A stretch of DNA of 64,000 bases from Bacteroidia bacterium (GCA_030427585.1 JAUIBW010000003.1:62001-126000), one strand, 5' to 3'; counted from the first letter of the stretch, positions 55,219-63,464 are shown. Numbers and translations: made by a program. Notes: generated by a model not told the origin, from the letters alone.

Positions 55219-55443
55219 ATGAGAAATTTAACAAATAGTGAATTGAATTCTGTAAATGGTGGTTGTAGTGGACAAACTGCCGGAGGTATTTTGGCGGGGG
55301 CTCTAGGAGGAGCTAGAACTGGTGCAGGTATTGGAGGTGCAATAGGAACATCGGCTACCCCTGCAGGAAGTATAGTAGGAGCAGTTGTTGGAGGTTTGTT
55401 TGGAGCTATTGCAGGTGGGTTTATTGCCGCAAGTAAATGTTAA
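55219..55443 (+). CDS. Colicin-V-type leader, Gly-zipper peptide, 74 aa
   Basis: Leader MRNLTNSELNSVNGG, core CSGQTAGGILAGALGGARTG, then GAGIGGAIGTSATPAGSIVG and a hydrophobic tail ending AASKC. Gly-zipper core bracketed by Cys at positions 1 and 59 of the core, which could form one disulfide. It follows the 54968 gene by 38 bp and lacks its own promoter cassette, so the two are probably co-transcribed, like two-peptide systems. Confidence 0.72.
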   Translation: MRNLTNSELNSVNGGCSGQTAGGILAGALGGARTGAGIGGAIGTSATPAGSIVGAVVGGLFGAIAGGFIAASKC

Positions 55444-55462
55444 TCCAGAATAATTAGATACT

Positions 55463-55493
55463 AATCAGGGTAATCATCAAAATTACCCTGATT
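55463..55493 (+). terminator. Hairpin after the 55219 peptide gene
   Basis: AATCAGGGTAAT pairs with ATTACCCTGATT; no T run follows, so partial read-through into the next gene is likely. Confidence 0.5.
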
Positions 55494-55519
55494 AATTAAT
55501 AACTCATAAAAAATGTATA

Positions 55520-55867
55520 ATGAATACCAACCTTAATGCTTTTTTCGAAAGCTTGTCTTCAGCCTATAAAGAAAGAAATCTGGATACAATATTTGATCTT
55601 CATCATCCAGATAACGTTTTGTTTAATGCTGGTAAAGAACAACTAAGAACAGTCTTGTCTAGCTATACATTAGAGGCAAATTTTGAAGATATCAAAATAT
55701 TACAGGAAGATGACAATATAAGCGTTGTAAGACTTTCTCAAAAGACTAAAAAAGTCAAAGGCCCGGATTTTAAGGATAACATAATCGATATGGTTATGGT
55801 CTTAAAGCAACATAATGATAATTTCAAAATATTATCAAGTGCTTCTATTAGTACAGACTTTATATAA
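55520..55867 (+). CDS. NTF2/SnoaL-like small protein
   Basis: 115 residues, no signal or membrane segment. It starts NTNLNAFFESLSSAYKERNL and follows an NTF2-like pattern (helix, DTIFDLHHPDNVLFN, beta strands ISVVRLSQKTK, NIIDMVMVLKQHNDNFKI). It lies inside the precursor-peptide group, downstream of the two Gly-zipper genes, the place where an immunity gene would often sit. That role is only positional; the fold would equally suit a small ligand-binding protein. Confidence 0.65.
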   Translation: MNTNLNAFFESLSSAYKERNLDTIFDLHHPDNVLFNAGKEQLRTVLSSYTLEANFEDIKILQEDDNISVVRLSQKTKKVKGPDFKDNIIDMVMVLKQHNDNFKILSSASISTDFI

Positions 55868-55949
55868 CCATTTTTGAGTTTTTTTATAATTCTTAAGAGC
55901 AATATTTACTGCGTTTCTGAAAAACCTAATTTTTTATAAAAAACAAAAT

Positions 55950-55982
55950 CGAAATTCTGGAAAAACGCTCGAAATTCTGGAA
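55950..55982 (+). promoter_or_regulatory. Direct-repeat activator sites (copy 3)
   Basis: CGAAATTCTGGAA at 55950-55962 and 55970-55982, again 20 bp apart; ends 16 bp before TTG 55999. Confidence 0.62.
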
Positions 55983-55998
55983 TACCGAATATAACCTG

Positions 55999-56030
55999 TT
56001 GGATAGAACCTTTTTGTTCTACTATGTTTG
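55999..56030 (+). promoter_or_regulatory. Promoter, TTG-N21-TATGTTTG (copy 3)
   Basis: TTG 55999-56001, spacer 21, TATGTTTG 56023-56030. It still looks functional although the first gene behind it is broken; it would serve 56345. Confidence 0.75.
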
Positions 56031-56034
56031 ATGG

Positions 56035-56052
56035 TATTGAAGCGCTTTGATA
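56035..56052 (+). promoter_or_regulatory. Palindromic operator (copy 3, two mismatches)
   Basis: TATTGAAGCGCTTTGATA, the same operator as copy 2 with two changes in the left half-site. Confidence 0.5.
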
Positions 56053-56085
56053 GAAATTTATGTTTAATAATTTAAAATTATGAAA

Positions 56086-56274
56086 ATGAGAGATTTAGAA
56101 TTTGAAGAGATTTAGGAAATCGGAGGAGGACCTGCAGAAGATACTGCCGTAGGTTGTGTAGCTGGAGCCGTAGCCGGACAAGTTGGTGGTCAAACAGCAG
56201 GTAGATACATTGGTAGTGCAATAGGTTGCGCTGCTGGAGGGGGGTATATTGGTGATCAAGTACAAAGAGATTAA
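56086..56274 (+). pseudogene. Colicin-V-type Gly-zipper peptide gene with amber stop in the leader
   Basis: Reads MRDLEFEEI, TAG (56113-56115), EIGGG, then a core with VGCVAGAVAGQVGG and AIGCAAGGGYIGDQVQRD. The neighbour at 56345 has VQEVNGG at this place, so the TAG replaces a Gln codon (CAG to TAG). The rest is intact and the promoter cassette is conserved, so the mutation is recent or the stop is suppressed. ATG 56080 would add two codons. Confidence 0.72.
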
Positions 56275-56344
56275 TACAGTATCTGAATATTCTGATATAT
56301 TTTTTAATAACACTAAAATAAATTTAGTAATAAAAATCATAAAC

Positions 56345-56506
56345 ATGAGAGATTTAAAATTTGAAGAAGTACAAGAAGTTAATGGTGGTGATGCAGCAAG
56401 TGGTGCAGCAACAGGCGCTGGTATCGGTAATGCTATAGGAGGACCAATAGGTGCTATTGTAGGTGCTATTATTGGTGCAGTTGTGGGTAGTATGTCTGAA
56501 GACTAA
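56345..56506 (+). CDS. Colicin-V-type Gly-zipper peptide, 53 aa
   Basis: I start it at ATG 56345, giving leader MRDLKFEEVQEVNGG; the frame extends upstream but only with unrelated sequence. Core DAASGAATGAGIGNAIGG then PIGAIVGAIIGAVVGSMSED: a short glycine-zipper. Expressed from the cassette at 55999, probably. A hairpin follows. Confidence 0.72.
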   Translation: MRDLKFEEVQEVNGGDAASGAATGAGIGNAIGGPIGAIVGAIIGAVVGSMSED

Positions 56507-56518
56507 TACTCTAAATAT

Positions 56519-56549
56519 CATACAGGCCTATATAATTGGGCCTGTATGT
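56519..56549 (+). terminator. Hairpin after the 56345 peptide gene
   Basis: ATACAGGCC...GGCCTGTAT, then ATCTTTTATT. Likely a partial terminator before the transporter genes. Confidence 0.6.
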
Positions 56550-56600
56550 AATCTTTTATTGAGACGATTAAAAAAATAATACTATAAAATTAATGATATC

Positions 56601-56786
56601 ATGAAAAACAATAAAATTAAAAAACTAAGCCTTAGTAAGTGCACCATATCAAACCTTGAAATGAATACAGTAAAAGGAGGAGTAGTAGATTCTTGTACTC
56701 CGACCTGTCATATTAGTTTTCCTACAAATCCAACAAGGCAATCTAATAATTTTGAATGTGAAAATTTTACACAAAGAATTCACTAA
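56601..56786 (+). CDS. Lanthipeptide-type precursor peptide, 61 aa
   Basis: Leader MKNNKIKKLSLSKCTISNLE, MNTVKGG; core VVDSCTPTCHISFPTNPTRQ and SNNFECENFTQRIH: three Cys and many Ser/Thr/Asn. The HlyD gene starts 9 bp after its stop, so the precursor is probably the first gene of the exporter operon. Modified or not is unknown. Confidence 0.7.
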   Translation: MKNNKIKKLSLSKCTISNLEMNTVKGGVVDSCTPTCHISFPTNPTRQSNNFECENFTQRIH

Positions 56787-56795
56787 ATAAAGCTT

Positions 56796-58043
56796 ATGAG
56801 TTCCCCGCTATTTCGTAAAGAAGCCATAAAAAATAATACCCAACGTTTATTAGGAGATGTTTTATTAATACGACCTATATCATTTTGGATATTTACAGGT
56901 ATACTGGTTTTTGTAGTCACAATGGTGGGGCTTTTTTTAGCATTCGGAACCTTTGCCCGTCGTGAGATGGTAACCGGGTATTTGGTGCCCGACAAAGGCT
57001 TAGTGCGAGTGTATGCTCCATTTAATGGAGTTATAGATAAAAGATATAGTACAGATGGTCAAAAAATTAGTAAAGGCCAAAACCTACTCGAAGTTACTAC
57101 AGAACGAGGCACAAAAGATAGTATTAGTATCAATCAACAATTAATCACTCGACTGGAGCAACAAAAAATAAACCTCGAACAACGAATTATTGATGAAACA
57201 CAAGTGCTGGATAGCGAAGGTAGTCGATTATCTACGATTCTTATAAATCATAAGAATGAATATTACCAGATCAATCAGCAATTACAAAGCCAGAAAGAAC
57301 AAGTACAACTGGCAAAAAATCAATGGAATACCTACAAAAAATTGAGAGTAAAAGGGCTAGTTTCTGAAGATGACCTTAACAGTAAAAGAAGTATATACTT
57401 TAGTGCTAAGGCATCTTTTAATGCTACCAAAAGATTACAAATCAATAAGAAAACAGAAATAGCCAATATACGAAAGCAGCAGGAGCAATCTCCTTTACGT
57501 AAAAGTACCCGATTAAAAGAATTACAAAACCAGCTGGCGCAAATAGAAGAACGTCTTATAGAACTAAAAAATAGTCATTCTTATATGATTAAAGCCCCCG
57601 TAAACGGTCGCATTACTTCGACCCAAGTTAGTATCGGGCAAAACGTATCTTCTGCTGTACCCATACTAACCATCATACCAGAAAATACAACCTTGTATGC
57701 CGAGTTGTTTTTACCTTCGAGAGCTATTGGTTTTGTAAAAAAGAACCAGCGGGTATTGTTAAGATATGATGCTTTTCCGTATCAACGATATGGGTTGTAC
57801 CAGGGCAAAATTGTGCAAATAGCAGAAGCGGTTATTAGTCCAAATGAGGTTGCTATACCCATTCCTATGCAAGAACCGGTATATCGTATAAAAGTAGCTC
57901 TAGATGTACAAACTATTAATGCATATGGCAAAAAAATGCCATTACAATCAGGAATGTCTGTGGCGGCAGATATTATCTTAGAGGAGCGTAGCCTAGGGCA
58001 ATGGCTGTTAGAACCTATTTATAGTCTAAAAGGAAAATTATAG
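56796..58043 (+). CDS. HlyD-family secretion adaptor
   Basis: 415 residues; one transmembrane helix (FWIFTGILVFVVTMVGLFLA, residues about 30-50), then a membrane-fusion-protein layout: lipoyl half (GYLVPDKGLVRVYAPFNGVI), coiled coil (residues about 100-250), lipoyl half (MIKAPVNGRITSTQVSIGQN) and a beta-barrel (LFLPSRAIGFVKKNQRVLLR). It would bridge the ABC exporter to an outer-membrane channel, as CvaA does for microcin V. No TolC-like gene is in the window. Three bases separate it from the exporter gene. Confidence 0.9.
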   Translation: MSSPLFRKEAIKNNTQRLLGDVLLIRPISFWIFTGILVFVVTMVGLFLAFGTFARREMVTGYLVPDKGLVRVYAPFNGVIDKRYSTDGQKISKGQNLLEVTTERGTKDSISINQQLITRLEQQKINLEQRIIDETQVLDSEGSRLSTILINHKNEYYQINQQLQSQKEQVQLAKNQWNTYKKLRVKGLVSEDDLNSKRSIYFSAKASFNATKRLQINKKTEIANIRKQQEQSPLRKSTRLKELQNQLAQIEERLIELKNSHSYMIKAPVNGRITSTQVSIGQNVSSAVPILTIIPENTTLYAELFLPSRAIGFVKKNQRVLLRYDAFPYQRYGLYQGKIVQIAEAVISPNEVAIPIPMQEPVYRIKVALDVQTINAYGKKMPLQSGMSVAADIILEERSLGQWLLEPIYSLKGKL

Positions 58044-58046
58044 TAT

Positions 58047-60167
58047 ATGCAAAATCCAATTCATTTACTTCATTACGGTTGGGGAAAAAGAGTCCCTGTC
58101 ATCATACAAACGGAGGTGGCAGAATGCGGATTAGCTTCTATAGCTATGGTTGCTAATTATTATGGACATAAACTGGACCTAAATGTTTTGCGACGTAAAT
58201 ATTCTATATCTGCAAAAGGAGCAACACTACAAGGGCTTATAAAATTAGCAGACAATCTTCAGTTTAGCTCAAGACCGTTACGCCTTGAATTAGAAGAGCT
58301 TTCGCAATTAAAAACTCCATGTGTTTTACATTGGAATTTAAATCATTTTGTTGTACTTATATCAGTAAAGGGAAATAAAGTTACCATTCATGATCCGGCC
58401 GTTGGAAAAAGGGTAATGAAATTATCAGAGGTTTCGAAGCATTTTACAGGAGTAGCATTAGAACTAACACCTACACCAGATTTTAAGCCAGAAAAAATTT
58501 CGAAAAGAGCAAAGTTATCAGATTTCTGGAGTAGAATTACGGGTTTAAAGAGAGTGTTGATACAAATTTTAGTTTTGTCATTATTACTACAGGTATTTGC
58601 TATAGCAACTCCATTTTATATGCAGTTAGTGGTCGATGATGTTATTATAAGCAGGGATTTAGATTTATTGTTGATACTAGCATTAGGTTTTGGCCTTATG
58701 AAATTGGTTAATTTGGCAGTAACTGCGTTACGCGGAGTTGTTATTTTATATATGGGAACACAGCTCAATATCCAAATGGCAGCAAACCTGTTACGACATT
58801 TGCTAAAATTACCAATGGATTACTTTGAAAAAAGACATATTGGCGATATCATTTCCCGATTTGGGTCACTAGAAAATGTAAAACAACTGTTAACTACTGG
58901 CCTTATTGAAACCGTTGTAGATGGCATAATGGCAATTGGACTTCTGGTAATGATGTTTATATATAGCACAACACTTGCCTTTATTGTCGTGGTCGCTGTA
59001 GCTTTGTATATTGTTATACGGCTGGCATTGTATCGCCCGTACAGACAATTGAAAGAAGAAGCCATTGTAGCAGATGCTAAACAGAATTCTAATTTTATGG
59101 AAACCGTTAGAGGCATTCAGAGTGTTAAACTATTTGGTAACGAAAGTCAACGGCAAACCGTATGGCATAATTATTATGCCGATGCTATGAATACGGGTAT
59201 ACGAATTGGTAAATTAGATATCGGCTACAACTTTATTAATGGGTTTTTATTTGGACTCGAAAATATAATTGTGATTTACCTGGCTGCCTCACTGGTAATG
59301 GATAGCTTAATGACTATCGGGATGTTATATGCTTTTATGTCTTATAAAAGCCAGTTTACAGAAAAAGCTTCTGCTTTGGTAAATAAATTTATACAATTTA
59401 AAATGCTTTCTCTTCATATGGAACGCCTAGGAGATATCATTCTTACAGGACAAGAAGAAGATATCGATAGCAAAAGGCAGTTATCACAGGTAAAAGGAGA
59501 ATTGGATCTAGAGAATATTAGTTTTAGATATTCTGATAATGAACCGTATTTATTTAAGAATCTTAATTTCAAAATAGAAGAGGGGAGTTCTATAGCAGTA
59601 GTGGGAGCATCTGGATGCGGAAAAACAACGTTAATGAAAGTAATGTTGGGATTACTAAAACCTGAAACCGGAACTATTCTTGTTGATGGATATGATATAC
59701 GAAAAGTAGGACTACGGACCTATAGAAATTTAATAGGTACTGTAATGCAAAATGACCAGCTCTTATCGGGTAGCATTGCAGATAATATTTGCTTCTTCGA
59801 CTCTGATTTTGATCAGGAATGGATAGAACAATGCGCACAGATGGCAGCTATACATCAGGATATTATGGCAATGCCAATGGGGTATCATACTTTAATTGGA
59901 GATATGGGAAGTAGCTTATCTGGAGGACAAAAACAAAGATTATTACTTGCAAGAGCTTTATACAAAAGACCTAAAATATTATTCCTCGATGAAGCTACCT
60001 CACATCTTGATGTAGGGTTAGAGTCTGTAGTGAATAGGACAGTAAAGAAATTGAATATTACAAGAATAATTATTGCACATAGACCCGATACCATTGCAAT
60101 GGCAGATCGAGTAGTTGCATTACAAAACGGCCAACTACTAGAACCAGATGTTGCTGTAGCAGTTTGA
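58047..60167 (+). CDS. C39 peptidase-containing ABC exporter (PCAT)
   Basis: 706 residues with the three parts of a bacteriocin exporter. Residues 1-130: C39 peptidase, with active Cys 27 in EVAECGLAS, His 100 in NHFVVL and Asp 116 in HDPAVG. Residues about 160-440: six-helix membrane domain. C-terminus: ATPase with Walker A GASGCGKTT, Q-loop MQNDQL, signature LSGGQKQR and Walker B ILFLDEATSHLD. It should cut after the GG (or GA/AG) of the leaders and export the cores. With HlyD this is a CvaB/CvaA-type pair. Confidence 0.95.
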   Translation: MQNPIHLLHYGWGKRVPVIIQTEVAECGLASIAMVANYYGHKLDLNVLRRKYSISAKGATLQGLIKLADNLQFSSRPLRLELEELSQLKTPCVLHWNLNHFVVLISVKGNKVTIHDPAVGKRVMKLSEVSKHFTGVALELTPTPDFKPEKISKRAKLSDFWSRITGLKRVLIQILVLSLLLQVFAIATPFYMQLVVDDVIISRDLDLLLILALGFGLMKLVNLAVTALRGVVILYMGTQLNIQMAANLLRHLLKLPMDYFEKRHIGDIISRFGSLENVKQLLTTGLIETVVDGIMAIGLLVMMFIYSTTLAFIVVVAVALYIVIRLALYRPYRQLKEEAIVADAKQNSNFMETVRGIQSVKLFGNESQRQTVWHNYYADAMNTGIRIGKLDIGYNFINGFLFGLENIIVIYLAASLVMDSLMTIGMLYAFMSYKSQFTEKASALVNKFIQFKMLSLHMERLGDIILTGQEEDIDSKRQLSQVKGELDLENISFRYSDNEPYLFKNLNFKIEEGSSIAVVGASGCGKTTLMKVMLGLLKPETGTILVDGYDIRKVGLRTYRNLIGTVMQNDQLLSGSIADNICFFDSDFDQEWIEQCAQMAAIHQDIMAMPMGYHTLIGDMGSSLSGGQKQRLLLARALYKRPKILFLDEATSHLDVGLESVVNRTVKKLNITRIIIAHRPDTIAMADRVVALQNGQLLEPDVAVAV

Positions 60168-60182
60168 TAATATTGTTGTAAA

Positions 60183-60214
60183 AGAATACCATACCTGGCC
60201 AGATATGGTATTAT
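60183..60214 (+). terminator. Hairpin after the exporter gene
   Basis: AATACCATA (60185-60193) pairs with TATGGTATT (60204-60212); short stem, no long T run. Confidence 0.5.
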
Positions 60215-60246
60215 ATGAAATTGCGGAGGGAGGTTTTTAAAATTGT

Positions 60247-60435
60247 TTATTTTCTATCCACGTACATTGTTTCACAATCTTTAGGTCTACAAGATTGAGT
60301 GGCACAGCCAGCCTCATTTTGAGGCGTACTACCTCCTCCTGGAAATCCTCCATAAATTTTACTTAACCCATTTAGTTTAGAAATTTCAAGTTTTCTTAAA
60401 GTTAGTTTTTTTGTGCTGAGTGATTCTTTTTTCAT
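60247..60435 (-). CDS. Lanthipeptide-type precursor peptide, 62 aa
   Basis: I start at ATG 60435; an upstream ATG (60471) adds 12 unrelated residues. Leader MKKESLSTKKLTLRKLEISK, LNGLSKIYGG; core FPGGGSTPQNEAGCATQSCR and PKDCETMYVDRK: three Cys with Ser/Thr. Opposite in orientation to the exporter operon and downstream of the TPR-AraC regulator. The operator-like palindrome at 60523-60540 is about 85 bp upstream. Confidence 0.66.
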   Translation of the reverse strand: MKKESLSTKKLTLRKLEISKLNGLSKIYGGFPGGGSTPQNEAGCATQSCRPKDCETMYVDRK

Positions 60436-60522
60436 GACGTAATACGTTTTGTTGTTTTGTGAGTTGATCACGAATGTATATAAAAACCATTGTTTTTAAA
60501 TAAAAAAGTTATTTACATTACA

Positions 60523-60540
60523 CGAAATTCCAGAATTTCG
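60523..60540 (-). promoter_or_regulatory. Palindromic version of the CGAAATTCTGGAA site
   Basis: CGAAATTCCAGAATTTCG; on the minus strand it contains CGAAATTCTGGAA (60540-60528), the 13-mer repeated upstream of the cluster promoters. It lies between the regulator gene and the 60435 precursor. Confidence 0.5.
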
Positions 60541-60564
60541 TGTTTTTTAAAACCTTAAACAGAT

Positions 60565-62322
60565 CTACATGGATAGGGGACTTTTATCACTTTTTGTCTT
60601 CCTCAATTCCTTAATGAAATACGAAGGTTTAATCTTTACTTGTTTATAAAAGGCGTTAGAAAAAGTCTCAGCACTATTATATCCAAATTCATTGGCGATG
60701 GCTTTTATAGTAAACTTTTGTAGCATTACATTCTCCTGTAGTTCTTTTACGGCATAAGTGATTCGCAACTCATTTAAATAGCTGGTAAAACTTTTATTTT
60801 TATAATGATTAATCACTCGTGATAGATATTTAACATTGGTTTCTATATCATCTGCCAGAGATTGAGAACTTACACCAATATTTAAAAAATCGTGGTTTTT
60901 TTCAAACTCATCAAGCTTATTTAGTATATAAGTTACATGTTTCTCGGGTACTTTTAAATCCGAACTTTTCTTAGATTTAACTTTTTGGTTTGAATGGGAG
61001 GGGGTATGTATATTTGATTTAGAATCAATAATTAGCTGTTCGAACCTAATTTTATACAATCGTCTTTTTCGATATTGATAGTAGATAAGCCCTCCAGAAA
61101 TTAGTAAAAGTATTCCCGAAATTAATAATCCCGAAATATAGGTATCATTATTTTTATTTAGTTTTTTTATGATGACCTGTTGTTCTTCAATTAGTAGTGG
61201 AATATCATAATCTTCTTTTACTTTTCTACTAATGAAAATCTGATCATTTAAATAGTTATCCAATACAGTGTTTAACTTGTTTAAATATTTATTTTGGTTG
61301 GATAGATCATTTATTTCTTTATAATAATTTTTTAAGTATTCATAGGTTTTAACATGTTTATATTGTGGGATAGAATTTAATGTTTCTAATATAGAATCTG
61401 TTTTTTTTAAAAACGGTATTGCCTTTTCTTTATTTCCAAGGTCATAGTACGATTTTCCTAAATAAAAATTACTATCAATGATATTAGAAATATCGTTGTA
61501 TTCTATCATTGTTGGTATTGCTTTATTTATACTGTCAATAGAAGCGGTATACTTTTCTTTAGTATGTTGGTTAATCCCTTCACATAAAATAAAATAGGCT
61601 TTCATTTTGTTTTGTTCGGCATCAGTTCCATTTACAGCTTTGTTATATCCTAGATTATTATAATATGATGCAGAATCATATTTTTTAAGACCTATATATG
61701 TTTCTGCAATTACATGTAGTGTAAATAAATATCTATAAATATACCTGTCGTTATCTTTATAAAATTTTTCACATTCTTTAAAAATAGCTAAAGCCTCTTG
61801 TTTTTCATTTAAATGCTCACTTTTAATAATGCCAATATTATGTTCTATTTTGTATAAGAGACTAATATTATTATTTAATTTTGCATATTTACGAGCCTGG
61901 TTAAGGTTATTTAAGGTCTTTTCAATATTTCTTTGTTGATGTAGAAAAAATTGTGCTTTTCTGTGATATGCAAAAGCAGGGTAGTTTTTATTTTGTTTAT
62001 TCTTAGTAATGGCTATAATACTATCTAAATAGGGTTGTTTATTTTCCTCACTTTTATCCAGACAATAAAGCCTAAAGGCTTGTGCTATTTTTAAAGTATC
62101 TAAATTTTTCTTTGCCTTTTCCATATAAACCTTCAAAATCTTTTTTGCTTTTATAGAATCTACATTACGATTTTCTAAAAAAAGATTTTGTAACTCTTTA
62201 TAACTTTTTTGCTGTAGTGAATCTGTAGAATGTTGCGCCTTTAATGAGGTTGGGGTAAAAAGAAATTGTAGTAAAAAACAATATATAAAAAACCTATACA
62301 TAATATTTTTTTGAAGGAACAT
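60565..62322 (-). CDS. Membrane-anchored TPR-AraC regulator
   Basis: 585 residues: an N-terminal signal-type segment (MYRFFIYCFLLQFLFTPTSL), a periplasmic series of TPR-like helical repeats (residues about 40-350), a transmembrane helix (YISGLLISGILLLISGGLIY) and a C-terminal AraC helix-turn-helix (SLADDIETNVKYLSRVINHY, KAIANEFGYNSAETFSNAFY). Similar regulators of Bacteroidota respond to peptides or carbohydrates. As the only DNA-binding gene in this locus it is the prime candidate for the CGAAATTCTGGAA sites (inference). Confidence 0.87.
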   Translation of the reverse strand: MFLQKNIMYRFFIYCFLLQFLFTPTSLKAQHSTDSLQQKSYKELQNLFLENRNVDSIKAKKILKVYMEKAKKNLDTLKIAQAFRLYCLDKSEENKQPYLDSIIAITKNKQNKNYPAFAYHRKAQFFLHQQRNIEKTLNNLNQARKYAKLNNNISLLYKIEHNIGIIKSEHLNEKQEALAIFKECEKFYKDNDRYIYRYLFTLHVIAETYIGLKKYDSASYYNNLGYNKAVNGTDAEQNKMKAYFILCEGINQHTKEKYTASIDSINKAIPTMIEYNDISNIIDSNFYLGKSYYDLGNKEKAIPFLKKTDSILETLNSIPQYKHVKTYEYLKNYYKEINDLSNQNKYLNKLNTVLDNYLNDQIFISRKVKEDYDIPLLIEEQQVIIKKLNKNNDTYISGLLISGILLLISGGLIYYQYRKRRLYKIRFEQLIIDSKSNIHTPSHSNQKVKSKKSSDLKVPEKHVTYILNKLDEFEKNHDFLNIGVSSQSLADDIETNVKYLSRVINHYKNKSFTSYLNELRITYAVKELQENVMLQKFTIKAIANEFGYNSAETFSNAFYKQVKIKPSYFIKELRKTKSDKSPLSM

Positions 62323-62420
62323 TTATTTTAGAGCGATATGTTGGTGCTATTCACAAAAATAGCATTATTTTTATTGGTCGAGTAGATTGCAATATAAATC
62401 ATATAGTATTATATAAAAAA

Positions 62421-63464
62421 ATGAAAATAGATCTTAGAAGTGATACGATTACCAAACCTACTCCAGAAATGCTTGTTGCTATGATGAGTGCAGAGGTAGG
62501 GGATGATGTGTATAAAGAAGACCCTACAGTAAATGCATTAGAGGAAAAAGTAGCACAAATGTTTGGTAAAGATACTGCATTATTTTTCCCTTCGGGGAGT
62601 ATGGCAAACCAGGCAGCTATTAAATTGCATACACAACCAGGAGAACAATTGATAGCCGATAAATATGCTCATGTATATAATTATGAAGGAGGAGGTGTTT
62701 CTTTTAATAGCGGCGTATCATGCAAATTACTAGATGGCCATAGAGGGATGGTTACAGCAGAGCAGGTAGAAGCAGCGATTAATCCACCAGATTTTTATCA
62801 TAGCCCGTTAACCAGTTTGGTTTGCATAGAGAATACGACCAATAAAGGAGGTGGGGCGTGTTATGATTTTGAAGAAATTAAAAAAATAAGACAAGTATGT
62901 GATCGACATCATCTTGGATACCATCTGGATGGAGCTCGATTATGGAATGCACTCGTAGCTAAAAATGAAAGAGTAACACAATACGGAGAAGTTTTTGATT
63001 CTATCTCTGTTTGTTTAAGCAAAGGCCTGGGAGCACCAATAGGATCTGTTTTAGTTGGTAATAAGGGGATTATGGAACATGCCATTCGTATCAGAAAAAT
63101 ATTAGGAGGAGGAATGCGCCAATTAGGGTATTTGGCAGCTGCAGGGCTATATGCTATAGAGCATCATATCGACCGATTAGCAGAGGATCACAAAAGAGCC
63201 AAAGAAATTGGAGAAGTATTACAAAAGTTACCTTTTGTAAAACAGGTCGAACCTGTAGATACCAATATAGTTATATTTGTTATTGATGGTGATGATAAAG
63301 AATTTATTGCAGAAATGGCATCAAAAAATGTACATTTTTATGGAATGGGGCAAGGTAAATTAAGACTTGTAACACATTTGGAGTATACTCAGGAAAAACA
63401 TGAATACTTTTTAGAACTACTAACTTCGGTTACTTTGAATAAAAATAAAGCTGCTCATGTATAA
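62421..63464 (+). CDS. Low-specificity threonine aldolase
   Basis: 347 residues, PLP fold type I: IDLRSDTITKPTPEMLVAMM start, GDDVYKEDPTVNALE, and the PLP-lysine K201 in SKGLGAPIGSVLVG. It cleaves threonine (and allo-threonine) to glycine and acetaldehyde. The His-Leu-Asp-Gly-Ala-Arg (HLDGARLWNA) motif agrees with the aldolase. Followed by a bidirectional terminator. Confidence 0.92.
   Translation: MKIDLRSDTITKPTPEMLVAMMSAEVGDDVYKEDPTVNALEEKVAQMFGKDTALFFPSGSMANQAAIKLHTQPGEQLIADKYAHVYNYEGGGVSFNSGVSCKLLDGHRGMVTAEQVEAAINPPDFYHSPLTSLVCIENTTNKGGGACYDFEEIKKIRQVCDRHHLGYHLDGARLWNALVAKNERVTQYGEVFDSISVCLSKGLGAPIGSVLVGNKGIMEHAIRIRKILGGGMRQLGYLAAAGLYAIEHHIDRLAEDHKRAKEIGEVLQKLPFVKQVEPVDTNIVIFVIDGDDKEFIAEMASKNVHFYGMGQGKLRLVTHLEYTQEKHEYFLELLTSVTLNKNKAAHV

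Noticed and set aside
56249..56344. Upstream extension of the 56345 peptide
   Set aside because: The leader MRDLKFEEVQEVNGG fixes the start at 56345; the extension has no leader character.
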